This document shows positions 20,339-20,698 of a stretch of DNA of 20,698 bases, piece after piece (position 1 is the first letter of the stretch; each line of letters begins with the position of its first letter). The notes beneath the pieces were generated by a model, which was not told where the DNA came from, did not search any database, and saw only the letters and a list, made by a program, of their open reading frames with translations. This stretch comes from a virus. The position numbers and the translations under genes were made by a program. The stretch spans positions 1 through 20,698 of the IMG/VR virus record IMGVR_UViG_3300036835_000183; one strand, given 5' to 3'.

Positions 20339-20698
20339 GTGGGGGGGTGGGTGCCGGGGGACTGGCCGGGAGTGGTGGGCGGGTTCGTGGTCCCTGCCCA
20401 GTCCGCGGCCGAATATACGGGCCGGGTCGTGTTCACCCCGACGGGCCAGATCCGGACCGTGTCGACCACAAGCCGGGGGGTGGGGTTCTACACGACGGGC
20501 GGGCAGTGGGTGTTGGCGTGGTGCGGCGACAGCGTCGAGGACCGGGATTACGCCCTGTCGATGCTGCTGGTCGAGCTCGCCGTCAACGGCCGCCGTCGGG
20601 GTGTACAACAGGGACCGGTCTCAACCCCCATCGAGACCAACCCCAGCTCTTCCCCGCTGGCTGCAGGGGAGACCGCAACCGGTGCCGGGACGACGGAA
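20339..20698 (+). CDS. N-terminal part of a junction-spanning hypothetical protein
   Basis: GTG 20339 opens one base after the recT stop and runs off the contig end; joined over the circle junction it ends at 187 (139 aa). The N-terminal half is Trp/Gly-rich and then beta-rich (FVVPAQSAAEYTGRVVFTP, GVGFYTTGGQWVLAWCGD, DRDYALSMLLVEL), with a compact helix near residue 75; the rest is low-complexity. No family is recognised. The frame and G/C third positions continue cleanly through the 127-bp repeat, which argues that it is one gene. Position between recT and the replication-like gene suggests an early-operon role. Confidence 0.7.
   Translation, partial: MGGWVPGDWPGVVGGFVVPAQSAAEYTGRVVFTPTGQIRTVSTTSRGVGFYTTGGQWVLAWCGDSVEDRDYALSMLLVELAVNGRRRGVQQGPVSTPIETNPSSSPLAAGETATGAGTTE
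20341..20370 (+). other. G-quadruplex-capable run at the start of the junction gene
   Basis: Four G-runs, 20341-20347, 20349-20351, 20356-20360 and 20368-20370, are separated by loops of 1, 4 and 7 nt, which fits the common G3+N1-7 rule; more G-runs follow at 20377. They lie just inside the first codons of the gene on the coding strand, so the mRNA could fold there and slow initiation after recT. Confidence 0.4.
20572..20698. repeat. Terminal direct repeat, right copy
   Basis: This is identical to bases 1-127. Remove one copy to obtain the 20,571-bp circle. Coding passes through it in one frame from 20339. Confidence 0.95.

Noticed and set aside
1-20698. CRISPR arrays, insertion sequences, rRNA, complete tRNA genes
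   Set aside because: No regularly spaced repeats, transposase motifs or RNA gene signatures were seen on either strand.

Overview
This window looks like the complete genome of a small temperate siphovirus of a high-G+C bacterium, most likely an actinomycete. The first 127 bases (1-127) are identical to the last 127 (20572-20698). The contig is therefore probably a closed circle of 20,571 bp that the assembler cut open, and one gene runs across the junction (20339 onward, ending at 187). The actinobacterial assignment rests on strongly G/C-rich third codon positions, frequent GTG starts, ATGA/GTGA stop-start overlaps, and the gene style (Gp37-like tail protein, HNH gene next to terL, BPs-like immunity layout). 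It is an inference, not a database match.

Layout, following transcription. A divergent switch at 17719-17820 separates a leftward repressor gene and tyrosine integrase (17718 to 16456) from a rightward early operon. The early operon encodes a small HTH protein (Cro/Xis-like), a DPPY-type DNA methyltransferase, a small PD-(D/E)XK-like protein and a RecT annealase. It continues across the contig junction into a winged-helix replication-initiator-like protein. That gene carries iteron-like repeats followed by an AT-rich stretch, an arrangement like the lambda O gene with its internal origin. Small zinc-finger and membrane proteins follow, then an HNH nuclease next to the large terminase. The structural block is in nearly classical HK97-like order: portal, protease, capsid, connectors, major tail protein, tail chaperones with a probable -1 frameshift, tape measure, Dit, Gp37-like baseplate protein, C1q-like tail protein. 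A free-standing HNH gene sits on the opposite strand (14776-15429) just before an amidase endolysin and a holin-like gene.

Three observations deserve most attention. (1) The repressor ends in -IAA, its 3' end carries repeated GGTAAC(A/C)GTG sites directly upstream of int, and the repressor-int-cro order matches mycobacteriophage BPs. This suggests integration-dependent immunity, in which recombination at an attP inside the repressor gene removes a degradation tag. (2) The large terminase keeps its ATPase motifs but seems to lack the first two acidic residues of the nuclease site, while an HNH nuclease and a cluster of CCGGTTTT-type repeats lie just upstream. (3) A replication origin appears to lie inside the only plausible initiator gene, and no polymerase, helicase or primase was recognised. 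The genome is almost entirely coding; the longest intergenic stretch is 124 bp (5601-5724). Large antisense ORFs are codon-bias shadows and were left out.
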